A stretch of DNA of 43,391 nucleotides, taken from contig CAOKER010000016.1 of the NCBI GenBank assembly GCA_948467545.1, positions 1-43,391 of the forward strand, read 5' to 3'. The notes under the pieces were generated by a model, which was not told the DNA's origin, ran no database searches, and saw only the letters and a list, made by a program, of their open reading frames with translations. The position numbers and the translations under genes were made by a program. Each line of letters begins with the position of its first letter. Positions within the stretch are counted from its first letter, which is position 1. This stretch comes from an uncultured Eubacteriales bacterium. GTDB taxonomy: Bacteria; Bacillota; Clostridia; Oscillospirales; CAG-272. Of this stretch, positions 1 through 9,347 are shown piece after piece.

Positions 1-3000
1 CATCCGTTCTCTTTATACTGCTCAGATATGTCCTTGTATACTCGTATACTACTGACATACCATCCGATACAATTGATTTCAGCTGTCTTCCTTCATAGCT
101 ATAGTTTAAACTTGAACGGCCGTTTTCCATCTGACATCTTAGTAAGCCAAGCTCATCATAATATGCATAATATGTTGGAATTCCGTTACAGTCCTCCGTA
201 CTTGACACTAAATTTCCGTAGTCGGTATATGACGCCGTACTTTCAAGCTTGTACTGATAACCGTTCCCCAGCGTTGCCGCCGTTGCATTCCCTCGAGAAT
301 GACGCCCGATTGTCTCGGTCACTCCGTCAGCGCTCACCGATGATATATTGTTTTTGCTGTCATACGTATAACTGTAGCTTCCGCTTCCAGGCTGTGTCAC
401 AGAAATTAGATTTATTCCCGCTGTGTCATAGTTCAGCGTCGAATCAAGCTTTGCCGTATTATTGCACGCTGTCAAATTTCCGTTTGTATCATACTTATAG
501 GTCTGTACATTTTCCCGTATAAGCGATATTCCGTCAAAGTATGCTTTGTTCCCGTTTCTGAAATACTGGATATATACACCTATTCCCTTTACTGTCTTAT
601 TGCTTTTCGGGACTATCGGCTTCGATATAAACTGCCATTCCGTTATATCCGTATTATAGTCAAGCGTATGTGCCTCAGAGCTTCCGTCCGTGTACACCAC
701 CTCTGCCATCAAACGGAATGCCCTTGCCGCGTCTCTCTCGTAATCTATTGCCACCGACTCCGCTTTGGCCCATCCGGACAGTACATATGTTATCTCCGGA
801 CTGCAGTTCAGCGGCACATACTGATACTGATATGCTCCTCCCACATCTTCAATATCTATTTTCAGTGAGACTCCTCCGAACTTTTTCTCTCCGTCAGTTA
901 CTGTCAGTGATGTCCCGCTCCATCCGCTGACTCCTCCTTCAAAGCTTCCGTTATGCAGCAGATTTGCGCTTCCGGCTCCCGATCCGACCTCAAGCTGCAT
1001 ATCGTCCGCATAAACACAGCCGGATCCTCCCATCATCCAGACTACAAAAGTATGCCATCCGGCCTGTACAATATCAACGGTAACCGTGACTCTCTGCCAT
1101 CCGTTGTCAAGCGGATATCTTTCGGTGACCTTTTCCGAGCTGTAAAAATTGGAATGGCTGTCCTGTATTTCAAGATACGCTCCGCCGCCCGCACCGAAAG
1201 ATATATAGCTGTCGCATATTAAATACGCCGAAAATGTATAAGTTCCGGTCTGCATATACATCGTTTGGCTGAAACCGCCGTTATTTGTTATCTTTCTGGA
1301 ATACTGTCCGGTTCTTGCTATATAGCCCGACACCTCGGCATTCGAGTAATTTACCCATGATGTTGTATCGCTTGAAACCTCATTTCCCGGATTCATAAAG
1401 TAATTCACTGCGGGAACTCCCGTTTCCGATGTATGTGCAAGCTTATTCTTAGTCTGTACGCTCTTGTCGGAGTATACTCCCATTGACGCGCCGTATACGG
1501 TTCCATCCGTACGGTTCTCCGTATATGTATTTACAGTACGTCCCGAATAATCAAAAAGATATACGTTCTTATACGCTTTTAATACATTGTTCGTTTCATA
1601 TGTATACTCTGTCTTTTCTGCCGATTCACTCGATATATGTATCTTGTTTCCGAATGTCTTTGCCGGCTGCTTGTAATATTCGGCTATTTCATATATTCGT
1701 CCGCTGTCATAGAGATATCTGACTCCGTAATCCGAAGCCTCGTCATATACCGAGCTTATCTTATTCTGCCAGTTATACTCAAAGTATGTATTTCCGCCTC
1801 CAATAAAGCTGTGGTTTATACGGTACAGCGTCATCGGCGAATTATTCAGATCATAGTAATAATAGATATAATCTCCGTTGCGCAGCTGAATATTGGCAAG
1901 ATATACCTGTCCGTTTATCGAACCGTAATTCAGTTTTACTATCCGTATATACGAGTCCGACGCCGGGTCGTAATGGAATATGGCTGCAAGTCTGTCTCCG
2001 CTTCCGCTCGGCATCCAGGCGGCATTCCATGGCTCATTTGTGTTATATGACATTATGAGCTTGTTATTATTCTGATCTGCCGTATAACTGAGAATTCCGT
2101 TGACAAAGACTTTCCTGTTTCCCTTTTTGTCCGTCATCTCACGGGTATTTCCGGACTCTGTTATCTTTAATCCGAGTCCGTCCTCGTCATGATATGCTCC
2201 GTCTTTCGGATAGAAGTAGTGATCCGTTCCGTCCGAGTCGTTGTATACAAGGTATCTTGTTCCGCTTATCGTTACCGGCGTAACCGATTCCATTACATTA
2301 AGCTTCCAGCCTGTTCCGAGCGGCATATTGCTGCTGTCCGCCACAAAGGGGTAATTGCTTTTTGTCACTTCATTGCAGTACGCCGAATTGAAGACATGGT
2401 ACAGTGTAAACGGCAGCACCTCGCTCGGATACGATATATCCTCATGCATTAGCGTAATCTGCGAGCTGTAGTCGCTTACATATGCTGTCGAATATGCTCC
2501 TACCGATTGGGTCTGCGCAGTCCAGTAATCTTCTGTTCCCTTGTTGTCACGGTACACTACTACAATTGCCGGCGACGCTTCTGTGTAATAGCTCCCATGC
2601 TTTGAAGACACAAGGCAAACGCTGGCGTATGAACTGCCTCCGTTATATTCCGGCGCCGGAAGAATTGCCACTCCGTAATTTGCTTCTCCCGAATACCACT
2701 TTTTTGCAAGCCTTGTAATGTCCCATGTTAAGAAGCTTCCGTTTTTGGAAGAATCGGTCTCAGCATAATCTATCAGCGTCTGCGAATATGCCGGTTGGGA
2801 CGACCATGAACCGATCTGAGAGCTCCATTCCTCCGTCACCTCATACATGCCCAGCTTTGTTGACGACGCACTTCCGGTATACGAGTATCCCCCAGTAAGG
2901 TGCTGCATAATATTGATTGTCGAATTAACAACTATCGAGCTTTCAGGTATTGAGGGCAGTGAAGTAATCCGCCAAAACACCCTTCTTCTTCCGAGAACAC

Positions 3001-4372
3001 CTCCCCCGGATGCAGCATACGAAGAATAACCAGTGTATAGATTACCGACAGCTTCTCCGCCGCTGCCCCGCTCCTGCACATATCCGTCGCGTATTACTCC
3101 GGTATTGTAGCCTTTGCTGATCAGTGTCGGATCTATGGTTACCGGAAAGGCCCGGTCCCCGGCTTCTATCCATTTGCCGTCGGCCTTTACGGTAAGAACC
3201 GTTTTTCCGCTTTCGGCTGTGACAGAATATGATACACTGTCAGAAATATTTCCGTCCGCATCATACATATACGGCGCAGGAATCCAGAATATAATTTCTT
3301 CCCCGTCACAGAAGCTCACGCTTCCGTCCTCTTCCAGAACGGCGGTAAGCTCCGTGTCAAATTCAAAATTATATTCATAGCTTTCTCCCGGCTCGGTCAG
3401 AATAATGTTTTCTTTTATATATCCTGTTCCTACCGTATATTCAAGCGATGCCCCTTCAAGCATACCGTCGTACCGGATAACTCCGGTATTTACCGGATTA
3501 TTCAATATCTCCCGGCTCTGTTCTTCATTAATACGATTTTGATTTTTAACTGCTTCCGCTATTGCATTCTCTCCGGCTTCCGGATTTACAAGCTTTAATT
3601 CATTTATTGCTTCCTCGGTACTTTTTACATTATATATTGTATCTGAGACTGACCCCGACGATATATCTGCGGTAATTCTTCGCTTTATTCCTCCTGTCCC
3701 TCCAAGTACAGGTTTTAAAGCATCATACAAATAAGCACCACTGCCCAAGACGTCAGACTCCTCTTCGGAGGATACAGCTGAGGAATCGGATTTTTCTATA
3801 TTCTCTCCGTTCTCATCAGAATACAAAAACGGCAGTGCGGGAATCTGAGCGAGAGAGGATTCCGCCATTCCGTCATCATCTTTCTTATGAACCGACATGC
3901 CTATTCTGTGCCCGTCCTCACTGTAGGAAAAGATTTCCTCAGATGTTGGATCCGAACTGAAACATATCCCAATATTGCCACCGGACGGAATATATCCGTT
4001 CATTCCGCTGACAAGCGTATGATCATATTCTTCCCATTCCCCGTTTTCCAGATAATGCACCGGATTTGTATACACCGCGGCGATTTCGGAGCCGTCACTG
4101 AGCTTGAAATGCTTTTCGTTTTCGTCCCTCAGCTCCTCATTCTCACCGATGATATACGGCACGGATTCATAGCTCTCCCTGACGTTTCTCCCTTCTGTAT
4201 ATTCCGGATTCGCATTTACTTCTTCCGTTCTTGTTCCTTCTCTTCCGTCCGAACCCGATATCCTGCTGTCCCTTATCTCTTCTCCTGCTGCATACAGCGT
4301 CACCTGCACTGAACTTATTACTGTAGCTAATGCCAATATCCCTGCTGTTATTCCTCTTATCCGTCGCTTCAC
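1..4372 (-). CDS. Secreted RHS/YD-repeat protein with DNRLRE and carbohydrate-binding-like domains (partial, C-terminus off window)
   Basis: The frame is open from a GTG at 4372 to the left edge (1457 codons). AGGAAAGG lies 7 nt before the GTG. The N-terminus (VKRRIRGITAGILALA) is a signal peptide, so the protein is exported. Roughly residues 415-575 form a DNRLRE-type domain. Residues 650-985 form a beta-rich RHS-like stretch (for example GTGWKLN, SGNTREMTDKKGNRK). Two carbohydrate-binding-like jelly-roll segments follow at about 987-1124 and 1135-1276; the second opens NLLHNGSFEGG. YD repeats such as YKYDTNGNLT and YTYDSKNN begin near 1285 and run to the edge. In known RHS proteins the repeats form a shell and the variable C-terminus is often a toxin or adhesin, but here that end cannot be seen. 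Toxin function is therefore not claimed. The shorter plus-strand frames over this region are shadows. Confidence 0.93.
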   Translation of the reverse strand, partial: MKRRIRGITAGILALATVISSVQVTLYAAGEEIRDSRISGSDGREGTRTEEVNANPEYTEGRNVRESYESVPYIIGENEELRDENEKHFKLSDGSEIAAVYTNPVHYLENGEWEEYDHTLVSGMNGYIPSGGNIGICFSSDPTSEEIFSYSEDGHRIGMSVHKKDDDGMAESSLAQIPALPFLYSDENGENIEKSDSSAVSSEEESDVLGSGAYLYDALKPVLGGTGGIKRRITADISSGSVSDTIYNVKSTEEAINELKLVNPEAGENAIAEAVKNQNRINEEQSREILNNPVNTGVIRYDGMLEGASLEYTVGTGYIKENIILTEPGESYEYNFEFDTELTAVLEEDGSVSFCDGEEIIFWIPAPYMYDADGNISDSVSYSVTAESGKTVLTVKADGKWIEAGDRAFPVTIDPTLISKGYNTGVIRDGYVQERGSGGEAVGNLYTGYSSYAASGGGVLGRRRVFWRITSLPSIPESSIVVNSTINIMQHLTGGYSYTGSASSTKLGMYEVTEEWSSQIGSWSSQPAYSQTLIDYAETDSSKNGSFLTWDITRLAKKWYSGEANYGVAILPAPEYNGGSSYASVCLVSSKHGSYYTEASPAIVVVYRDNKGTEDYWTAQTQSVGAYSTAYVSDYSSQITLMHEDISYPSEVLPFTLYHVFNSAYCNEVTKSNYPFVADSSNMPLGTGWKLNVMESVTPVTISGTRYLVYNDSDGTDHYFYPKDGAYHDEDGLGLKITESGNTREMTDKKGNRKVFVNGILSYTADQNNNKLIMSYNTNEPWNAAWMPSGSGDRLAAIFHYDPASDSYIRIVKLNYGSINGQVYLANIQLRNGDYIYYYYDLNNSPMTLYRINHSFIGGGNTYFEYNWQNKISSVYDEASDYGVRYLYDSGRIYEIAEYYKQPAKTFGNKIHISSESAEKTEYTYETNNVLKAYKNVYLFDYSGRTVNTYTENRTDGTVYGASMGVYSDKSVQTKNKLAHTSETGVPAVNYFMNPGNEVSSDTTSWVNYSNAEVSGYIARTGQYSRKITNNGGFSQTMYMQTGTYTFSAYLICDSYISFGAGGGAYLEIQDSHSNFYSSEKVTERYPLDNGWQRVTVTVDIVQAGWHTFVVWMMGGSGCVYADDMQLEVGSGAGSANLLHNGSFEGGVSGWSGTSLTVTDGEKKFGGVSLKIDIEDVGGAYQYQYVPLNCSPEITYVLSGWAKAESVAIDYERDAARAFRLMAEVVYTDGSSEAHTLDYNTDITEWQFISKPIVPKSNKTVKGIGVYIQYFRNGNKAYFDGISLIRENVQTYKYDTNGNLTACNNTAKLDSTLNYDTAGINLISVTQPGSGSYSYTYDSKNNISSVSADGVTETIGRHSRGNATAATLGNGYQYKLESTASYTDYGNLVSSTEDCNGIPTYYAYYDELGLLRCQMENGRSSLNYSYEGRQLKSIVSDGMSVVYEYTRTYLSSIKRTD

Positions 4373-4433
4373 CGCTTGTCCTTTCCTATATGAATTCTCA
4401 GCTATATATAGAGAATAATTGTAATTTGTTGTA

Positions 4434-4462
4434 ATTATATCCAAAATCATCTAATTTGTCAA
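4434..4462 (-). promoter_or_regulatory. Sigma-A-type promoter of the RHS gene
   Basis: Read on the minus strand, TTGACA (4462-4457) and TATAAT (4439-4434) are both perfect consensus and are separated by exactly 17 nt. They lie about 60 nt upstream of the GTG start at 4372, so the RHS gene is transcribed independently of the polysaccharide operon behind it. Confidence 0.85.
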
Positions 4463-4592
4463 TGCCTGTCAGTATAAAAGTGTTTATTGAAATTTACAAT
4501 TAGGATTTATATACAATAACAAAAATACATCTTTCGAAAATAATATAGTACACTGCCAAAATTTTCATATGGATTTTTCAGGACTTATATGA

Positions 4593-5813
4593 TCATAGCT
4601 TATATGCTCCCGGAAGATTACATACATTTCGTGTATCAAGTATGATTTTATTTTTCAGCTTATCCATATTATCACAAATTTCTCTGTGTCCGACCATAAT
4701 TACAACAAAATCGGTATCAAAAATAAAGCTGTCGAAATTATGGTATTGATTTGCGGTAATATCATATGTCACTAAAGGATCGTAAACCTTAATCGGAACG
4801 GAAAAATGCCTTTTCTGAGATTCGAGAAGCTGAAGAGTGGGAGACTCCCGACAGTCATCAACATTTTCCTTGTAAGTCAATCCATACAGCCCTACTCGTG
4901 AAAAATCGTCTATTCCGTTTTCTTTCATAATTTCATATATCCGGCCGAGCACATAATCAGGCATTCCGCTGTTCGTAGTCATCGCCGTTTCAATTACACG
5001 TGAAATATCGGGGTAATCTCCGACAAAAAACCACGGATCAATGCTTATGCAGTGTCCGCCTACACCCGGTCCCGGCTGAAGTATATTTACTCTGGGATGC
5101 ATATTGCATATTTTAATTACTTCATAAACGTCCGTACCGTCAAGCCTGCAGATTTTTGCCAGCTCGTTGGCAAATGCAATATTTACGGCACGAAAAGTAT
5201 TTTCCGCAACCTTTGTCATTTCTGCCGTGCGTATATCTGTAACAACAATTTCTCCCGTACAAAAAGATGAATATAACTTTTTTATCCTCATTCCGATTTC
5301 GGGATTATCCGCACCTATTACACGGCTGTTATGAATCAGCTCCTCTATCATATTTCCGGGAATTATACGTTCGGGAGCATGTACTAGGTTGACACTCTTG
5401 CCTGTTTTTAATTTGTTTTCATCTATAATCGGCCGCACATATCTGTCTATAGTTCCGGGAGATACTGTCGATTCAATTACAATAACTGCATCCTCCGGAC
5501 ATACTTTTATTACTTCACCTACCGAAGAACATACATAATCCGGGTTTATTTTCTTTGTAATCTCACAATACGGAGTCGGAACTGCAATAATATAAATATC
5601 GGCAGGCTGATAGTCGGATGAAAATCTTATTCCGAATTTAACGGCAGACCGAAACAGCGTTTCAAAGCCGTTCTCAATGAAATTCGGCTTTCCGTCTCTA
5701 AGCTTTTTCACAAGCGCACTGTTGCAGTCGGTACCAACAACACAGATTCCGCACGACGCCAGCATAACTGCCGTGGGAAGCCCTATATATCCAAGTCCTA
5801 TTACATTAACCAT
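4593..5813 (-). CDS. wecC: UDP-N-acetyl-D-mannosamine dehydrogenase-like nucleotide-sugar dehydrogenase
   Basis: This is a UDP-glucose/GDP-mannose dehydrogenase family enzyme that oxidises a nucleotide sugar twice at C6, using NAD+, to a uronic acid. The N-terminal Rossmann motif GLGYIGLP starts at residue 6. The catalytic cysteine sits in GPGVGGHCISIDPWF (Cys255). Those features and the NSRVIG segment fit the WecC (UDP-ManNAcA) branch better than UDP-glucose 6-dehydrogenase. I chose the ATG at 5813 because it gives the family N-terminus MVNVIGLGYIG; the frame extends to a TTG at 5876, with no better site. It is the last gene of the polysaccharide operon. The partner UDP-GlcNAc 2-epimerase (WecB) is not in this window, so the substrate is inferred. 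Confidence 0.88.
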   Translation of the reverse strand: MVNVIGLGYIGLPTAVMLASCGICVVGTDCNSALVKKLRDGKPNFIENGFETLFRSAVKFGIRFSSDYQPADIYIIAVPTPYCEITKKINPDYVCSSVGEVIKVCPEDAVIVIESTVSPGTIDRYVRPIIDENKLKTGKSVNLVHAPERIIPGNMIEELIHNSRVIGADNPEIGMRIKKLYSSFCTGEIVVTDIRTAEMTKVAENTFRAVNIAFANELAKICRLDGTDVYEVIKICNMHPRVNILQPGPGVGGHCISIDPWFFVGDYPDISRVIETAMTTNSGMPDYVLGRIYEIMKENGIDDFSRVGLYGLTYKENVDDCRESPTLQLLESQKRHFSVPIKVYDPLVTYDITANQYHNFDSFIFDTDFVVIMVGHREICDNMDKLKNKIILDTRNVCNLPGAYKL

Positions 5814-5913
5814 CTTTAATAATATAAACCGTCGGTTAGATCCGGCGGACACATTCCTTTCCGAAAACTCCGGCAAAACCTATAAAACAAATACAATCAT
5901 AAATACTGCCTTA

Positions 5914-7494
5914 TCAGCTTCGATTTTTTCTCATACCTAATTTAAATTTGAATTTCTTTAAAACTTTTATAACAGCGGATCTCTCATTATCAGGAAGAAA
6001 AATCATGAGTGAAGCCGCATAAACCGCGATAAAAACAGCTGCTCCGCAAAAGAAAATCTGTCGGTCCCCGTCTGTTATAAACTTCACAGAAAAGGCGGCG
6101 GCGGAGCTTAACAGTATGCATATCCATGTCCTGTCGAATATCCTGCGGTAAGCACGGACAGGATGAAATTTGAATGTCTTTCGGTAATAGTAATTCATGC
6201 ATAATACATGTCCGAAAATATACGACAGCGCCGTTCCGGCTGCCGCGGCAAAATATCCCCATCTCGGAACTCCGAAAACCGTAACCGCAGTATTAAAACA
6301 CAACATCAATACCATAACCGCAGTACGATATTTCAACTTATTTGAGGCACGCAAAACCGCAAGGCATACATTTATACAAATTTCAAATACAGCCGGGATC
6401 ATCAAAATAACCGATATATAATATGCGTCCGTAAACTCATATTTTAGGCTGCCGCCCATCCAGACCGAAATGAAGGATTTGCCAAGTACGATAAATGCGC
6501 CGAGTACAGCTCCGATAAGCATGAATTGAATTCGCCCTATTTTCACCACATAATCTTCAATATTATTATCCTTTTGTCTTAGGAACCCGGTCACCTTGGG
6601 CAACAGGACCCCGGAAACTGCCGAACCGATCTGTGAAAACATACCGAAAATTGTCAGCGCAGCGGAATACACCGCAACCTCGGATGATCCGAGACATGCA
6701 CCGACAACAATATTATCAAGATTTGAATTTACTTGATTTACAAGCGAAGATATAAACATAAATGTTGAATAAATAAAACTTTCCCTGAATATCCCGGTAT
6801 CAAAAAAAATAAATTCTACTCTCTGCTTCAACGCAAATCTTATAAAGATTATTTCACATAAAAGAATAAACAGGAGGAGCGCAAAATCAAGCCATACCAA
6901 TAAAAGCGGACTTTTCCACACGCCGAGTCCGACATATGTAAATAAAATGCGAAGAACAATGCGCATGAGCCTTATACCGTTCACAGCTATAAAACGGTTA
7001 TACCCTGTAATAACACCGTCTAAAACATTTTCCCACAAATGGACGGCAATTGCCGCACTGAAAACAATAAATATTTTTTTTGCAAGCAGAAGTTCTTCAG
7101 AATTAAGCCCGCCTGAATATAAATCTCCGAGCCTTAAATAGGTAATTATGCAAATCACTGCCGCAACCAAAGAAAGCAATGCTGCCTGTATAAGAGACAT
7201 CGAGATATAGTTCCCGATTTTTCTTTTATCCTCTCCAAAGGCAATATATTTTGCAATATATCTCTGAACTGTTCCTCCAAGTCCAAGGTCTACAACCATA
7301 AGAGAAGAGCTAAGCGAAGCCACGGTCCTGTAAACTCCATAATCGTCTATACCGACCATATGTACAATATACGGCGTAACCAGCAATCCATATAGAGCAT
7401 TTAGTGCAATCAACATATAGGAGAACACAACTCCCCATATTATTTGTCTGCGAGAATCGCTACTATTTGTCTTCTCCGGCATGTTTTCACTCAT
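5914..7494 (-). CDS. Wzx-type oligosaccharide flippase
   Basis: This 526-residue protein has about 12-14 hydrophobic segments and belongs to the polysaccharide-biosynthesis/MOP flippase family. Such proteins move undecaprenyl-diphosphate-linked repeat units across the membrane. The N-terminus has the usual pattern of an Arg/Gln cap and then a long helix (GVVFSYMLIALNALYGLLVT). The internal segment GSSEVAVYSAALTIFGMFSQ matches the family's conserved mid-region. The start ATG overlaps the upstream glycosyltransferase stop by 4 nt, which indicates translational coupling. The context of an initiating transferase, a polymerase and glycosyltransferases supports a Wzx role. The transported glycan cannot be deduced. 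Confidence 0.9.
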   Translation of the reverse strand: MSENMPEKTNSSDSRRQIIWGVVFSYMLIALNALYGLLVTPYIVHMVGIDDYGVYRTVASLSSSLMVVDLGLGGTVQRYIAKYIAFGEDKRKIGNYISMSLIQAALLSLVAAVICIITYLRLGDLYSGGLNSEELLLAKKIFIVFSAAIAVHLWENVLDGVITGYNRFIAVNGIRLMRIVLRILFTYVGLGVWKSPLLLVWLDFALLLFILLCEIIFIRFALKQRVEFIFFDTGIFRESFIYSTFMFISSLVNQVNSNLDNIVVGACLGSSEVAVYSAALTIFGMFSQIGSAVSGVLLPKVTGFLRQKDNNIEDYVVKIGRIQFMLIGAVLGAFIVLGKSFISVWMGGSLKYEFTDAYYISVILMIPAVFEICINVCLAVLRASNKLKYRTAVMVLMLCFNTAVTVFGVPRWGYFAAAAGTALSYIFGHVLCMNYYYRKTFKFHPVRAYRRIFDRTWICILLSSAAAFSVKFITDGDRQIFFCGAAVFIAVYAASLMIFLPDNERSAVIKVLKKFKFKLGMRKNRS

Positions 7495-8627
7495 TTTACG
7501 GTTAAATTCCTTTCAAATTCAATAAGCTTTCCGAATTCATTTTCCCAGGTTATCTCAGCGGAAAGCTTTCTTGAATTTTCTGAGCAGCTGCGGTATAAAT
7601 CCTTATCTTTATAAAGCTTCATTATTGCAGATACAAGGCACTTCGGAGTGTCCTCGCTCAGAACAATTCCAAAGTGATACTTATCGTTTAAATACCTGTG
7701 TTCAGGTATATCCGACATAATTACGGGTAAGCCTGCCGCAGCATACTCAAATATTTTGTTGGAAACCGATAGCATAAAATTCAGTGAAATTTTTTCGGTT
7801 ACCGCTATACCTACCCATGCATGGGATGCACATAAAATCAATTCCTCAACTTTCACCGGAGGAGCAAAATATACATTTTCCGCATTCAAGTTGAGCGCAC
7901 GCTGTCTGAGCCGGTCCTCAAGCTCACCGTAGCCGCGGAGAATAAACCGAAAATCATCCCACGATTTAAGCATACCTGCCGCCTCTATCATAATATCATA
8001 TCCCCTTCCCGCGTAAAACTGTCCGTGATTCAAAATCTGCTTGGGAAAAATATTTTCACGTCCAATAACCTCAGGACGACTTCCTGCCGCTGGGCAGTTC
8101 GTTATAACAATCGGCTTTCTGATTTTATATTTTCGTTCAAAATAATCCGCCGCAGCATGACTGACGCAGACAACCAAATCCACTCTTTTTATAATATATC
8201 TTTCAAATATGCTCCAAATAAACTTAACAGGTTTATTCTCTGCAATCCAAGGATTTTCCAAAAATATTTCATGTGTATCATACACAAGCGCGCATTTCAA
8301 CTTTTTTGACGCTATATACGCAGGAATCAGCGCATTGAGATCGTTTGCATGAATTATATCCGGTTTTTCACGTATAATTTCTTTATATATAGATTTATCA
8401 GACAGGATTTCACGTATAATCTTCCTTAAAAAACTAAGTTTTACAGTATTGTTAAATGGGCACAGCACCGTTCTGCACGGCAATCGCATGACAGCTTCCT
8501 TGTCATATCTGACATCGGCAACTCCGACTGCAACAACATTTTCACCGCGTCTGATATATTCAAATAGTTGTTTTCGGACACGCGGATCATACCAGATCGA
8601 GTTTTTTACAATGACGGCAATTTTCAT
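7491..8627 (-). CDS. GT4-type glycosyltransferase
   Basis: This is a GT-B fold glycosyltransferase of about 378 residues. The N-terminal acceptor domain starts MKIAVIVKNSIWYDPRV and carries DIIHANDLNALIPA and VYDTHE. The C-terminal donor domain has NHGQFYAGRGYDIMIEA and the sugar-nucleotide segment SNKIFEYAAAGLPVIMSDIP, which includes the E...E-like motif of GT4 enzymes. An ATG at 8639 is also in frame, but its AGGGA sequence touches the start codon. The ATG at 8627 has normal spacing to that sequence and gives the family N-terminus. It ends within the flippase start (4-nt overlap). It should transfer one sugar of the repeat unit on the cytoplasmic face; donor and acceptor are unknown. Confidence 0.88.
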   Translation of the reverse strand: MKIAVIVKNSIWYDPRVRKQLFEYIRRGENVVAVGVADVRYDKEAVMRLPCRTVLCPFNNTVKLSFLRKIIREILSDKSIYKEIIREKPDIIHANDLNALIPAYIASKKLKCALVYDTHEIFLENPWIAENKPVKFIWSIFERYIIKRVDLVVCVSHAAADYFERKYKIRKPIVITNCPAAGSRPEVIGRENIFPKQILNHGQFYAGRGYDIMIEAAGMLKSWDDFRFILRGYGELEDRLRQRALNLNAENVYFAPPVKVEELILCASHAWVGIAVTEKISLNFMLSVSNKIFEYAAAGLPVIMSDIPEHRYLNDKYHFGIVLSEDTPKCLVSAIMKLYKDKDLYRSCSENSRKLSAEITWENEFGKLIEFERNLTVK

Positions 8628-8642
8628 ATGTTCAATCATTCC

Positions 8643-9302
8643 CTATTTTTCGGAAAGAAATTTATCTATGCTTTCAAATCTTTCGGCGTTCTCCTTTATC
8701 CACCCGATAGGCTTTTCCCAAATATTCTGAGATAAAAGCTCTGAAATTTGACTCTCGGAAAAGCGCATTTTAATAATTCTCGCCGGAACTCCTCCCACAA
8801 CCGCATACGGAGGAACATCTTTAGTAACTACGGCTCCCATGCCGATCACCGATCCGTCTCCGATTTTGACACCGCCCTTTATCAGTACACGGTCGCCGAT
8901 CCATACATCATTTCCCGCTATAACCGAAAATTTGTCATCGCACATCAGTATCTCACTAAATTTTTCTTTGCCGACATACGACAGAAAATTGTATCTATGA
9001 GAGTAAAATGCAGGATGAGTAGACACAAAGACATCAGTCGGGTGTGCGGATGATATAACTTTCACTTCACTTCCTATGGAACAAAAACGTCCCGTTTTTA
9101 TTTTGTCAAGAAAATTTCCGTCTCCTATAAGCGTTCCGTAGCCGAAATATGAGTCTATTATACAGTTTGAAGCGCCAAGTCCGTTTTTTCCTTCAAATTC
9201 GGTTTTCCCGCGAAAAATATTGGACAGTCTTATCCTGCATTTGCTGTGAAATACAATTTTGTTTTTCAGACACATAAGAAATTTAGCAACTCTTTTAATC
9301 AT
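8643..9302 (-). CDS. CatB-related hexapeptide O-acetyltransferase
   Basis: This 219-residue protein has left-handed beta-helix (hexapeptide) repeats, visible as GYGTLIGDGNFLDKIKTGRFCSIGSEVKV split by a loop, then NDVWIGDRVLIKGGVKIGDG. It belongs to the xenobiotic/CatB acetyltransferase group. The loop SAHPTDVFVSTHPAFYS carries the characteristic histidine, and PPYAVVGGVPARIIKMRFS is the usual C-terminal signature. Members use acetyl-CoA to O-acetylate sugars or antibiotics. Its position inside a polysaccharide operon indicates that it decorates a glycan rather than detoxifying chloramphenicol. It ends 3 nt before the next frame, so it is part of the operon. Confidence 0.9.
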   Translation of the reverse strand: MIKRVAKFLMCLKNKIVFHSKCRIRLSNIFRGKTEFEGKNGLGASNCIIDSYFGYGTLIGDGNFLDKIKTGRFCSIGSEVKVISSAHPTDVFVSTHPAFYSHRYNFLSYVGKEKFSEILMCDDKFSVIAGNDVWIGDRVLIKGGVKIGDGSVIGMGAVVTKDVPPYAVVGGVPARIIKMRFSESQISELLSQNIWEKPIGWIKENAERFESIDKFLSEK

Positions 9303-9347
9303 TATTAAATCTCATACCTCTCTATACTCTCAAATCTCGATCCGACT

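Noticed and set aside
28..4312. Series of short plus-strand frames (60-164 codons)
   Set aside because: The minus strand carries one continuous frame with a signal peptide and RHS motifs across the whole interval; the plus-strand frames share no family features.
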